This document shows positions 7,421 to 15,846 of a DNA stretch of 64,000 nucleotides, one piece after another (position 1 is the first letter of the stretch; the number at the start of each line of letters is the position of its first letter). The DNA comes from an uncultured Bacilli bacterium (GTDB lineage: Bacteria > Bacillota_I > Bacilli_A > RF39 > UBA660), in NCBI GenBank assembly GCA_934085585.1, contig CAKOHI010000002.1, positions 94,288 to 158,287 of the forward strand. Reading direction: 5' to 3'. A program made the translations under genes and the position numbers. The notes under the pieces are model-generated. The model was given only the letters and a program-made list of their open reading frames with translations, was not told the DNA's origin and searched no databases.

Positions 7421-9394
7421 ATGAACAAATTACGTAATAAAATAAAAAAAGTCCTAAATAAAGACGTAACAAGTTTTTTAAATAAATATAAAATACCACT
7501 AATATCAATTTTAGTAGTAGTGCTTTTAGCGTGCGTTGGACTTATTGTGACTTATGCTTTTTATCAAGTTGTAGATACTAAACCGGTAATAGGTGGATCT
7601 ACTACGAATATTGCTGATATAGATGTTAGAGTTATGGCAGAAGAAAGAGATTCTAATGGCAATGGATTAAACAGTTATGGTATATATCCATATATTCCAC
7701 GAGCTGGATATAAATATAATGATACAAAAAGTTATTGTACAAATGGTTCGGCAATTAATTTTAACACCAATACTTATGAAGCAAATATTACAGCATATGA
7801 ACATGATGTATGTTATTTGTATTTTGATTCAATAGCAAGCCTTGATATAACACTAAATGTTTATGCCGAAAATGTAGATTCAGATGGTATTGGAAATGGC
7901 GAATATACCAAACTAGAAACGACAGCTTTACCAACCGTAGGTTATGAAATAAATTCCTCAAGAAGTAGTTGCGAAAATGGTTCAACTATTACTTATGATT
8001 CTAAAGAAAATTTGTTTTCAGTTGAATCATCTCAAAAAGATGTTTGTAATGTTTATATGGACGCTTTAGATGTTGACATAGCTTTAAAAATATATGTTCA
8101 AACCAAGAAAAATTCTACAAACTATTATGAAGCAAAGAAAATACCTACAAATAATTTTTATACATTAAACTCAAAATCAGCATGTACAGGATCATCAACA
8201 ATGTCAGTTAAAAACCAAAAAGTTGTAATAAGTGCTACAAGTAAAACTAGTTGTGTAGCATATTTAGATGTTGGCACGGGACCAATATTAGAAAGTATGA
8301 AAAATACTGTAAGTGGTCAAAGTGTAACCATAACCGTAGAAAATAGTTCAATTGGTACAATTCCAAAAACTTATTATTACTCAAGTGATAATGGAAAAAC
8401 ATTTGTATCAAGTACATCAAATTCTTATACATTTACAGGTTTAGAACCATTAACAGAGTATACTTTTAAAAGTTATTATGAAGACGCTTCAGGAAATACA
8501 TCAGCAATATTTATAACAACAACTAAAACGGATTATGTTTATAATGGATTATTTCCATTCTCATCAGCAGTGCAAACTAAAAATATAATAGTATCAGGAT
8601 ATTATAAATTAGAAGTATGGGGAGCAGAAGGTGGACATGGCTATAATAATGCAACTACATTCGCTGCTGGTAAAGGTGGATACTCATATGGAACAGTGTA
8701 TTTAAATGCTGGGGACACCATATACGTATATACTGGAGGACAAGGAAACATCGGAGGAACAACAACCGGTATTAAAGCTGGAGGTTTCAATGGTGGAGGT
8801 GCATCAGGAAATTATAGAGGAGGTTCTGGTGGTGGTGGCACTGACATTAGAATCAATAATGATGATACACTCGCTCGCGTAATTGTAGCTGGCGGCGGCG
8901 GTGGCGGAGCATATTATTCTGCTTATTATGGTGGCGCTGGTGGAGGTGCCACGGGAGTAGATGGAAAAGGCTATAATACAACAAATAATTCTAAAGGTGG
9001 TACACAAACTGCGGGCGGTGCTGCAGGATACTATGGAACAATTAAAGGAACAGCCGGAGCATTTTATCAAGGTGGAAATGCCAACACTTCAACAAATACA
9101 TATAACCGATCAGGCGGAGGCGGTGGCGGCTGGTACGGCGGAGGCGGCGGAGCGTATAGAAACAATTCTAGTATATATTACCAAGGTGTAAGCGGTGGCG
9201 GCGGCGGTTCTGGTTTTGTTTATACTAATTCATCCGTATTACCAACTGGATATTTGTTAGGTGAAAATTATCAATTAACTAATGCTCAAACTATCGCCGG
9301 AACTGAATCATTTGCAGCCCCATCTGGTGTAGCAGAAACAGGACATTCAGGCAACGGTTATGCAAAAGTTACATATATTGGGCAAAGTTTATAA
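7421..9394 (+). CDS. Large surface protein: Cys-pair repeats, Fn3-like and glycine-rich domain
   Basis: A 657-residue protein of unknown function. A basic N-terminus and one membrane helix (about residues 25-50) anchor it with the rest outside. Residues 68-136, 144-214 and 221-283 are three repeats with the pattern P..GY..N...S.C.NGS and a second Cys in DVC..Y.D; the Cys-Cys spacing is 25, 25 and 23 residues. Residues about 288-368 look like an Fn3 domain (VTITVENSS...YTFTGLEPLTEYTFKSYYED). Residues about 372-657 are a glycine-rich domain starting YKLEVWGAEGG, as in ALK-type glycine-rich regions. Adhesion or matrix function is inference. RBS TTAGAGG. First gene of a three-gene unit. Confidence 0.8.
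   Translation: MNKLRNKIKKVLNKDVTSFLNKYKIPLISILVVVLLACVGLIVTYAFYQVVDTKPVIGGSTTNIADIDVRVMAEERDSNGNGLNSYGIYPYIPRAGYKYNDTKSYCTNGSAINFNTNTYEANITAYEHDVCYLYFDSIASLDITLNVYAENVDSDGIGNGEYTKLETTALPTVGYEINSSRSSCENGSTITYDSKENLFSVESSQKDVCNVYMDALDVDIALKIYVQTKKNSTNYYEAKKIPTNNFYTLNSKSACTGSSTMSVKNQKVVISATSKTSCVAYLDVGTGPILESMKNTVSGQSVTITVENSSIGTIPKTYYYSSDNGKTFVSSTSNSYTFTGLEPLTEYTFKSYYEDASGNTSAIFITTTKTDYVYNGLFPFSSAVQTKNIIVSGYYKLEVWGAEGGHGYNNATTFAAGKGGYSYGTVYLNAGDTIYVYTGGQGNIGGTTTGIKAGGFNGGGASGNYRGGSGGGGTDIRINNDDTLARVIVAGGGGGGAYYSAYYGGAGGGATGVDGKGYNTTNNSKGGTQTAGGAAGYYGTIKGTAGAFYQGGNANTSTNTYNRSGGGGGGWYGGGGGAYRNNSSIYYQGVSGGGGGSGFVYTNSSVLPTGYLLGENYQLTNAQTIAGTESFAAPSGVAETGHSGNGYAKVTYIGQSL
7622..8269 (+). repeat. Three tandem Cys-pair coding repeats of about 65-70 residues
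   Basis: Three diverged copies of one domain (Cys106/131, 184/209 and 255/278 of the protein). The same domain, with the same 25-residue Cys spacing, occurs once in the separate surface protein encoded at 46577-47224. Confidence 0.75.
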
Positions 9395-9405
9395 GTGGTG
9401 AGATT

Positions 9406-9672
9406 ATGAAATGTAAAAATTGTGGAAATCCATTACCCGGCTCTGGAGTAGTTTGTAAATTCTGCGGAGCTTTAATGGATCGTGAACAAATAAATTATCA
9501 AAACAAAATGAAAGATAAAGAAAATCAAAGAATAATGTTATTAAGTGAAAAATATGGTCATGAAAACAAAATAGAATATCGCGAAAAAAAAGAAAACAAA
9601 ATATTAGGTTTAGCAGTAATTCTAATTATTCTTGTATTTTTAATACTTTTAACCATACTAATTAATGTATAG
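9406..9672 (+). CDS. Small zinc-ribbon membrane protein
   Basis: An 88-residue protein. Two CxxC knuckles (C3-C6 and C17-C20 in KCKNCGNPL...CKFCG) form a zinc ribbon, a charged helical middle follows, and residues about 66-86 are a single membrane helix. The topology suggests a cytoplasmic zinc ribbon tethered to the membrane. It lies 11 bases after the surface protein gene, with RBS GGTGA in between, and 9 bases before the next gene, so all three are likely cotranscribed. Specific role unknown. Confidence 0.75.
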   Translation: MKCKNCGNPLPGSGVVCKFCGALMDREQINYQNKMKDKENQRIMLLSEKYGHENKIEYREKKENKILGLAVILIILVFLILLTILINV

Positions 9673-9681
9673 GTGATAAAA

Positions 9682-10194
9682 ATGGTAATTTTATGTTTAA
9701 AAATATTTTTTGCGAGAATAATTGATGTTACATTAGGAACAATAAGAACTGTTTTAGTAGTAAGGGGTAGAAGATTTACACCAGCTATTATAGCATTTTT
9801 CGAAGTGTTAATTTGGTTTTTAGTAGCTCGCGAAGCATTAACTACAGATATAAAGTCAATAATAATTCCAATTTGTTATGCTGCTGGATATGCAACAGGA
9901 ACATACTTCGGTGGCTATATTTCAAATAATTTTGTGGAAGGATTAATTGGTGTTCAAGTTACAACCAAAACAAATGGAGTTAAAAAAATGGTTCAAGAAA
10001 TTAGAGACGCTGGATTCGGTGTTTCAGTCCTTGATTTAAAAGATCCTCAAGATAATGAAAAAAAGACATTGTTGATGATTCAATTAAATAAATCAAAATT
10101 AAAAACATTAACGCATATAATTAGATCAAATGATAAAGATGCTTTCGTAGTTATAAATGATACTAAATATGCTCAAAATGGAATTATAAAATAG
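9682..10194 (+). CDS. DUF2179/DUF5698 (UPF0316) membrane protein
   Basis: A 170-residue protein. The N-terminal half has about three membrane helices and the family signature RIIDVTLGTIRTVLVVRGRR. The C-terminal half is the cytoplasmic DUF2179 domain (GVKKMVQEIRDAGFGVSVLD), an ACT/PII-like fold of unknown ligand. I chose ATG 9682 because AGGTGA, which contains the preceding stop codon, is its RBS; an in-frame GTG at 9673 lies inside that RBS. A terminator follows. Confidence 0.85.
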   Translation: MVILCLKIFFARIIDVTLGTIRTVLVVRGRRFTPAIIAFFEVLIWFLVAREALTTDIKSIIIPICYAAGYATGTYFGGYISNNFVEGLIGVQVTTKTNGVKKMVQEIRDAGFGVSVLDLKDPQDNEKKTLLMIQLNKSKLKTLTHIIRSNDKDAFVVINDTKYAQNGIIK

Positions 10195-10217
10195 CATGGG
10201 TTAAACCATGTTTTTTT
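10195..10217 (+). terminator. Terminator after the DUF2179 gene
   Basis: Stem CATGG / CCATG (with a possible extra G-U pair), loop GTTAAA, then seven T. Confidence 0.7.
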
Positions 10218-10303
10218 ACTATCAACTGTCTAATTAAAAGTTATAACTAATTTTTTCTTTAAATTAAAAAAATAATATGATAAAATATATTTAAGGTGAT
10301 AGA

Positions 10304-11437
10304 ATGAAGAAAATCAATTGGAAAAAAGTAAATAATTTTGTTAAAAATAAAAACTTTATAATTGCAATTTGTGTTTTTGGACTAACAATGGCATCAATTG
10401 GGGTAAGTTACGCATCATTTTTCTCTGTAAAAACAAATACTAAAAATCAAAGTATATCTACAGGGACACTAAAGGTTTCATATGGAAATAGTTCATCTTC
10501 AATTCAAAAAACAAATATGGACTTGATGTCCAATGAAGAAGGTTTAGCTCAAACAGATGCAAGTATAGTATATATAGAAAATACAGGTAGTTTAGATTCT
10601 AAATTTGTGCTTAATGTTGGATACGATATGACTAATTTTAAATCTAGAAGCAACTATAAAGACACTGATAAATTAACTCCGTTAGACTATGTAATGATAG
10701 CAGTATATAAATATAATGGCGTAGGTCAAGAAGATACTTTAATTATACCACCAATAAGAGTTACTGATTTACCAATATATACTTATGACAGTAGTGATCC
10801 CAATAATAACAGATATTCGATTCTTTTTGATACTTTGGGCAGTACATCAACAAATTATAGTACAAAAACATATAAAATAAAAACATGGTTAAGCGATAAA
10901 GCTATACCATCAGCAAGTTATACTTATTTTTACATTAATAGCGAAGTAGTAGCAGAAGTTAAGGGTGCCAAAATGGAATACAATTTAAGTGGAACTGTAA
11001 AAGTAGATGGTACTGCAGTAGAAAATGCAGTTGTAAGTTTGCAAAATGGATCGCTAACAAGCACAACATCATCAAATGGGGCTTTTAACTTAAACGGAGT
11101 ATCAGATGGAGTATACAATTTTGATGTAACATATAATGGGATAACTTATAAAGGCAATATAACAATGGAAGAAGGTTATAAAGTTGGTGATGGTAGTATA
11201 GAAGATATAGGACCCACATTTAGTGGCACCAACATTTATGAAGTGGCTTACTCTTATGGAACAACCATAGAAAAAATTCTAGATAAAAACAATATTACTA
11301 CTTATAGTAGTGAAACAACACTAGAGGGAGGAAGTCTTTATCCAACGTATAAATTAAGCGGAAATAGTATGGATTCAATATCAGGAATAACAATAGACAT
11401 TAATAGTACAACCGGTGAGTTTACAATGAGTATGTAA
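10304..11437 (+). CDS. Exported protein with TasA/SipW-type signal and carboxypeptidase-regulatory-like domain
   Basis: A 377-residue protein. The N-terminal signal (IAICVFGLTMASIGVSYASFF) followed by SISTGTLKVSYG resembles the alternate, SipW-dependent signal of TasA/CalY matrix proteins, where GVSYASF and GTL follow the cleavage region. The middle is a beta-rich domain (IVYIENTGSLDSKFVLNVGYD). About residues 225-290 form a carboxypeptidase-regulatory-like beta sandwich (LSGTVKVDGTAVENAVVSLQNG). No sorting motif or C-terminal helix is visible. An extended -10 TGATAAAAT (10278-10286) and RBS AAGGTGAT precede it. Surface fibre or matrix role is inferred. Confidence 0.7.
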   Translation: MKKINWKKVNNFVKNKNFIIAICVFGLTMASIGVSYASFFSVKTNTKNQSISTGTLKVSYGNSSSSIQKTNMDLMSNEEGLAQTDASIVYIENTGSLDSKFVLNVGYDMTNFKSRSNYKDTDKLTPLDYVMIAVYKYNGVGQEDTLIIPPIRVTDLPIYTYDSSDPNNNRYSILFDTLGSTSTNYSTKTYKIKTWLSDKAIPSASYTYFYINSEVVAEVKGAKMEYNLSGTVKVDGTAVENAVVSLQNGSLTSTTSSNGAFNLNGVSDGVYNFDVTYNGITYKGNITMEEGYKVGDGSIEDIGPTFSGTNIYEVAYSYGTTIEKILDKNNITTYSSETTLEGGSLYPTYKLSGNSMDSISGITIDINSTTGEFTMSM

Positions 11438-11517
11438 AGAAATAATAATAGAAAAACAATAAAAAAAATCATGTGAAAATAAAGTGAAAAAAAATTTTAT
11501 AAAATAACATTTTAGGG

Positions 11518-11546
11518 TTGATTTTTAAATTATAAAATGGTAATAT
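11518..11546 (+). promoter_or_regulatory. Strong promoter for the TasA-like protein
   Basis: -35 TTGATT (11518-11523), a 17-base spacer ending in TGG, -10 TAATAT (11541-11546); the TGn makes it an extended -10. A GAGGAGG RBS follows at 11554-11560. Confidence 0.65.
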
Positions 11547-11572
11547 TAAAATAGAGGAGGAGAAAAGTAGAA

Positions 11573-12250
11573 ATGGAAAATAGAAAAAATACTATTTTAT
11601 TAACAGTAATCGCTGTTGCAACATTATTAGTAGCTGTTGTAGGTGCAACATTTGCATTCTTCACTGCATCAGGAGGTAGTGCTTCTGAAGGTAAAGTTAC
11701 AGTTAGTACAGGAACAGCTGGTAGTTCAGAATTTGGTACTTTAAAAGCTATCAACATTTATGCTGATGCAACTACATTTAATGAAGCTGCTGGTGGAACT
11801 GAATCTGGTTTAAGAGAACATACTGATAATTCTACTGGTACAGTTAGTTGGACAGCACCAGGAGCTAGCGGAACTGCTACACCAAGTGAAGCTGATCGTA
11901 GTTTTTGTTATACTGCTACATTAGCTGTTGATAGTAATACTTTTGTTAAATCTGCTGCCAATACTACTGGAGCTGCTGAACTAGAATTTACAGCTGTTAA
12001 AACTCCAGCTGGTGGAGAAGCAACAACATTAATTGACAAAATGGATATTACTACAACTAAAGCAGCTGTTAAAATTCCAACAACTGCTGGTGGAACTGAA
12101 TATACTCATAAATTAATACCAGATGCTGGAAAAACATTATCTGATAGTTGGACATTAACAGTTACTTTAGTAAATCTTGGCGTTAATCAAAATGATAATG
12201 CTGGTAAACAATTTTCTGGAGCAATCAAATTTGATAAAGTTGCTTGTTAA
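11573..12250 (+). CDS. TasA/camelysin-like exported protein
   Basis: A 225-residue protein. The N-terminus (LLTVIAVATLLVAVVGATFAFFTAS) matches the alternate signal segment of TasA/CalY-type proteins cleaved by a SipW-like peptidase. The mature part is Ala/Thr/Gly-rich, beta-rich, and has two Cys (one near residue 114 and the penultimate Cys) that could form a disulfide. Ala/Gly-heavy coding and repeated GCT/GGT/ACT codons, a near-ideal promoter and a strong RBS suggest high expression. No SipW gene is in the window. It is probably an abundant surface or matrix subunit; that role is inference. Confidence 0.7.
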   Translation: MENRKNTILLTVIAVATLLVAVVGATFAFFTASGGSASEGKVTVSTGTAGSSEFGTLKAINIYADATTFNEAAGGTESGLREHTDNSTGTVSWTAPGASGTATPSEADRSFCYTATLAVDSNTFVKSAANTTGAAELEFTAVKTPAGGEATTLIDKMDITTTKAAVKIPTTAGGTEYTHKLIPDAGKTLSDSWTLTVTLVNLGVNQNDNAGKQFSGAIKFDKVAC

Positions 12251-12263
12251 TTAACGATGAATA

Positions 12264-12286
12264 AAATGGACTTCGGTCCTTTTTTT
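12264..12286 (+). terminator. UUCG tetraloop terminator
   Basis: GGAC-TTCG-GTCC hairpin (12268-12279), a C(UUCG)G tetraloop of known high stability, flanked by A and followed by seven T. It ends the TasA-like transcript. Confidence 0.85.
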
Positions 12287-12312
12287 GTTGGTAAAATCAA
12301 ATATTATTTTTC

Positions 12313-12341
12313 TTGATTAAATGTATTAATTTTGATAAAAT
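12313..12341 (+). promoter_or_regulatory. Promoter of the ZIP-to-CPBP operon
   Basis: -35 TTGATT (12313-12318), a 17-base spacer ending in TGA, -10 TAAAAT (12336-12341), an extended -10. The leader to the ZIP gene is about 70 bases with no clear structure. Confidence 0.6.
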
Positions 12342-12415
12342 ACTTAAAGAGAAGATTTTACATAATTTATCAACTCGAATTTTTAATATTATAAAAGTGG
12401 AAAAGAGGAAATAAT

Positions 12416-13132
12416 ATGGCTTTATTATTAACATTTATCAGTGGTTTATTTTTTTTAATTGGATTACTTATTTATAAGTTTATCCCTGACAAAGTAGCAG
12501 CAACTAAAACTTCAATTGCTTGTGCAAGTATTGTTATAACTGGATTAATTATTTTTGATTTAATACCTGAATTAATTGAGGTAAAAAAATGGTGGTTAGT
12601 TTTCTTTGTATTATTAGGTTTTATAGTACTTATTTTAATTGATAAATTAATACCACACCACAATCATGAACATAAAGAACATGACGAACTAAAAAAAGAT
12701 CATATTAATCATATAGATCATATAAGTACAATTACTATAATTGCTTTATTACTTCATAACATAATTGAAGGTATGGCTTTATATGGTGTAAGTATTAGTG
12801 AAACTAAAAATGGTATGTTAATGCTTCTAGGAATTGGACTTCACAACTTACCATTTGGTTTTCAAATTGCCTCTGCAGAAAAGAATAATAAAAATAAAAC
12901 TTTAATAACTTTATTAGTTATATCAGGTTTTATAGGTGGATTAGTTTTCCTTATTTTTGGAAACATTAATGAAATTTTTGAAGGAATAATAATATCTATT
13001 ACAACAGGAATGCTACTTCATATTCTTTTGTTTGAACTTTTAAAAGAAGTTATAAAAGAAATACATAAAAAAGAAACAATTTATGGTATAATAATAGGGA
13101 TAATATTATTAGTTGTGATAAATGTTATATAA
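12416..13132 (+). CDS. ZIP-family metal transporter
   Basis: A 238-residue membrane protein with about eight helices. It has the His-rich cytoplasmic loop typical of ZIP proteins (HHNHEHKEH, then HINHIDHIS) and the two metal-site helices HNIIEGMALYG and GLHNLPFGFQIA, which match the HN..EG and HN.P.G signatures. Zinc or iron uptake is the known role; the exact metal cannot be told. It heads a run of five closely spaced plus-strand genes. Confidence 0.9.
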   Translation: MALLLTFISGLFFLIGLLIYKFIPDKVAATKTSIACASIVITGLIIFDLIPELIEVKKWWLVFFVLLGFIVLILIDKLIPHHNHEHKEHDELKKDHINHIDHISTITIIALLLHNIIEGMALYGVSISETKNGMLMLLGIGLHNLPFGFQIASAEKNNKNKTLITLLVISGFIGGLVFLIFGNINEIFEGIIISITTGMLLHILLFELLKEVIKEIHKKETIYGIIIGIILLVVINVI

Positions 13133-13147
13133 GAAGGGAAGAAATTT

Positions 13148-14065
13148 ATGAAGAAAGTATTAGTTATTGGTGCTGCAGGTACCGTCGGAGTTCATACAGT
13201 TAAATACTTACTTAGTGAAGGAAAATATGAAATAACTATTCTTGATTTAAAAAATAAAACTTCATATGAAAAATTAAAAAGATTTAGAAAAAGAGTAAAT
13301 ATACTATATGGAGATGTAACAGATAGAATTCTTATCGAAGCTTTAGTTAAAGATCATGATTACATAATATATTTAGCTAGTGCCATGCCTCCGCTTGGAA
13401 ATATGAAGAATGGCCTATCTATGGCGATAGATTATGGAGGGTGTGAAAATGTTATCAGAGCAATAACATACTATAATCCAAATTGTCATTTATTTTACGC
13501 ATCAACCACAAGCCTTTATAAAAAAAGTATAAATCCGAGTGTTAAAACAAAAATAAATTTAGATGAGTTTGATTATTTTGAAAAAGCAAAATTAGAAAGT
13601 GAAAAATTAATTAAAAGTAAATTAAAAAATTATACAATTTATAGAATCCCTTTAGTATTAAGTGATCCTTTAAAGGATAATTTTATATATCAAGGAAATA
13701 AAGATGACATAATAGATGTTATAACTAAAGAAGATTGTGCCTATGCTTTTGTAAAAGGCATAAAATATGCTGATAAAATAAATAGAAAAACCTTTAATTT
13801 AGCTAGCGGAGAAACCATAAAGTATGGTGACTTATTAGAAAAATTACTTAAAATAAACGGAGTTAGTTTTAAATATGTCCTAGCCAGAATTTTTTTAGAA
13901 AAAAACTATTATAGTCCAGTATGTAGTGACAAAGATAATTTAGAAGAAATAATTCATTATCGCAACGATTCAATATCTGAATATTTTGGAAGACTACGTT
14001 CCAAAAGAACTAATCGTAAATTTCAAAAGTATATAACAAAAATTTGGGTAGGTAAAAATAAATGA
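13148..14065 (+). CDS. NAD-dependent epimerase/dehydratase-family protein
   Basis: An extended short-chain dehydrogenase fold of 305 residues. It has the Rossmann motif GAAGTVG (GxxGxxG), an acidic residue after strand 2 (LDLKNK) and GDVTD. The position of the catalytic YxxxK reads FEKAK in FDYFEKAKLESEKLI, so the Tyr seems replaced by Phe (a Tyr sits one residue earlier). The enzyme may be non-canonical or only bind NAD(P). Its TGA overlaps the patatin ATG (ATGA). Substrate unknown. Confidence 0.82.
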   Translation: MKKVLVIGAAGTVGVHTVKYLLSEGKYEITILDLKNKTSYEKLKRFRKRVNILYGDVTDRILIEALVKDHDYIIYLASAMPPLGNMKNGLSMAIDYGGCENVIRAITYYNPNCHLFYASTTSLYKKSINPSVKTKINLDEFDYFEKAKLESEKLIKSKLKNYTIYRIPLVLSDPLKDNFIYQGNKDDIIDVITKEDCAYAFVKGIKYADKINRKTFNLASGETIKYGDLLEKLLKINGVSFKYVLARIFLEKNYYSPVCSDKDNLEEIIHYRNDSISEYFGRLRSKRTNRKFQKYITKIWVGKNK

Positions 14066-15108
14066 AAGTAGGATTAGCATTTTCAGGTGGTGGATTACGC
14101 GGAGCATATCAAGTCGGGTGCTATAAAGCATTTTTGGATTGTCATATAAAAATAGATGGATTTGTTGGAACTTCTATCGGAGCATTTAACGCTGCAATGT
14201 GTGCAAGTAATAGATTTGATGAATTATACGAATTTTGGTATAATGAATCAACTGGTTCAATATTGGGTTTTAGTGAAAAATTAATAGATAAGACCAATAA
14301 TAATGAGTATGATATAAATTTATTAATAGAATTATTAAATAACATTAAAAGTATTGTTATAAATAAAGGAATAAGTACAAATAACATAAGAAAAAAACTT
14401 GAAGAATTTAATATAAGCAAATATCTATATAAAAGTAAAAAAGATTTTGGTTTAGTCACAGTAAGATTTAATGATTTTAGTCCAAAATACAAATTTAAAG
14501 AAGATATTCCCAAGGACCAAATTAATGATTATATCCTAGCTTCATGTTTTTTGCCAATATTTAAATTTGAACAAATGATAGATGAAAGTTATTATTTAGA
14601 TGGCGGATTTCACGATTATATACCAGCGAATAGCTTACTAAAAAAAGGTTATGACAAAGTATATGTTATAGATCTTGAGGCCATCGGATTAAAAAGACCA
14701 TATGAAGACAAAAAGAAAATAATAACATTAAAACCAAGTAAATTTTTAGGTAGTATACTAGATTTTAAAAAAGAAGACATACGAAGAAATATTGCCCTTG
14801 GTTATTATGATACATTAAAAAAACTAAAAAAATTAGATGGCAAGAAGTACATATTTAAAAAAAGAAGCAAATTATATTATGAAATATTAATAAAAAAAGT
14901 ACCTAAAAAAGAATTAGAAAGCATGATGAAATTTTTTGGTACTAAAAATGCTAAAAGATTAGTATTAAAAGCATTAGAATTTGTAATGAAGAAAGAAAAA
15001 TTTACATATTTTAATGTTTATAATCCAAAAAAAGTTATAAAAAGAATAAAATATTTAAATAAAGACTATGGGGTTTATAAATTTGTGAAAAAATTAAGAT
15101 TAATTTAA
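14062..15108 (+). CDS. Patatin-like phospholipase
   Basis: A 348-residue cytoplasmic serine lipase-type protein. Oxyanion-hole loop GGGLRGAYQVG, nucleophile elbow GTSIG (Ser in GxSxG), and the dyad Asp in LDGGFHDYIP (DGG). Known members hydrolyse acyl chains of phospholipids. The C-terminal about 130 residues are Lys-rich and could touch membrane phosphates. It is coupled to the epimerase gene by a 4-base overlap. Confidence 0.9.
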   Translation: MKVGLAFSGGGLRGAYQVGCYKAFLDCHIKIDGFVGTSIGAFNAAMCASNRFDELYEFWYNESTGSILGFSEKLIDKTNNNEYDINLLIELLNNIKSIVINKGISTNNIRKKLEEFNISKYLYKSKKDFGLVTVRFNDFSPKYKFKEDIPKDQINDYILASCFLPIFKFEQMIDESYYLDGGFHDYIPANSLLKKGYDKVYVIDLEAIGLKRPYEDKKKIITLKPSKFLGSILDFKKEDIRRNIALGYYDTLKKLKKLDGKKYIFKKRSKLYYEILIKKVPKKELESMMKFFGTKNAKRLVLKALEFVMKKEKFTYFNVYNPKKVIKRIKYLNKDYGVYKFVKKLRLI

Positions 15109-15122
15109 GGAAGGATGATAAT

Positions 15123-15845
15123 ATGGGAAGAGCATATGAAGTAAGAAAAGCAAGTATACAAAAAACAGGAGCTGCGAAAGGAAAATTATACACTACGTTC
15201 GCAAAAGAAATTTATTTAGCAGCCAAGAAAGGAAGTCCAAATCCTGAGGCTAATATAACATTAAAAAGACTTATAGATAAAGCTAAAAAGAATCAAGTTC
15301 CAAGTGACATTATAATTAGGGCAATTGATAAAGCAAAAGGTGTTGGCCAAGATGAATATCATGAAGTTGTATATGAAGGATTTGGACCTGGAGCATCAAC
15401 ATTAATAATTAAATGTTTAACTGATAATGTAAATAGAACAGTTGGAATGGTAAGAGCAGCATTTAACAAAGTTAATAAGAGTCTCGGAGTAACTAACTCT
15501 GTTTCATACAACTATGACCATTTAGGAATAATATCTTTTAAATATGATGATGAAGAAAAAGTATTAGAAATTTTACTTAATGCTGGAATAGATGTAATTG
15601 ATATTGAATCTAGCGAAGGATATATTACAATTAGTTTAAATCCAAGTGATATGAATAATACAAAAGATGAATTAGAAAAAGAAATACCTAATATTGATTA
15701 TGAAATAGATGAAGTAGGAATGTATGCTAAAGACAAAGTTGTATTAGAAGGTGAAGACAAAGAAATATTTGATCGCCTTTATAATCTACTTGAAGACATT
15801 GAAGACGTATCTCAAATTTATACTAATGTTTCAAATATAGGATAA
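15123..15845 (+). CDS. YebC/PmpR/TACO1-family protein
   Basis: A 240-residue protein with the conserved N-terminal RKASIQKTGAAKGKLYTTFAKEI and KGGSPNPE-like segment (KKGSPNPEANITLKRLIDKAK), the YEGFGPGG-like motif (YEGFGPGASTLIIKCLTDN) and the third domain typical of the family. Members are described as transcription regulators and more recently as ribosome-associated factors for difficult peptides. RBS GGAAGGAT. The next gene starts one base after its stop. Confidence 0.93.
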   Translation: MGRAYEVRKASIQKTGAAKGKLYTTFAKEIYLAAKKGSPNPEANITLKRLIDKAKKNQVPSDIIIRAIDKAKGVGQDEYHEVVYEGFGPGASTLIIKCLTDNVNRTVGMVRAAFNKVNKSLGVTNSVSYNYDHLGIISFKYDDEEKVLEILLNAGIDVIDIESSEGYITISLNPSDMNNTKDELEKEIPNIDYEIDEVGMYAKDKVVLEGEDKEIFDRLYNLLEDIEDVSQIYTNVSNIG

Positions 15846-15846
15846 T

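Noticed and set aside
8804..9191. Open frames on both strands in the glycine-rich region
   Set aside because: Repetitive GGN codons leave other frames open by chance; the products are Ser/Cys/Thr or Gln/Ala repeats without known pattern.
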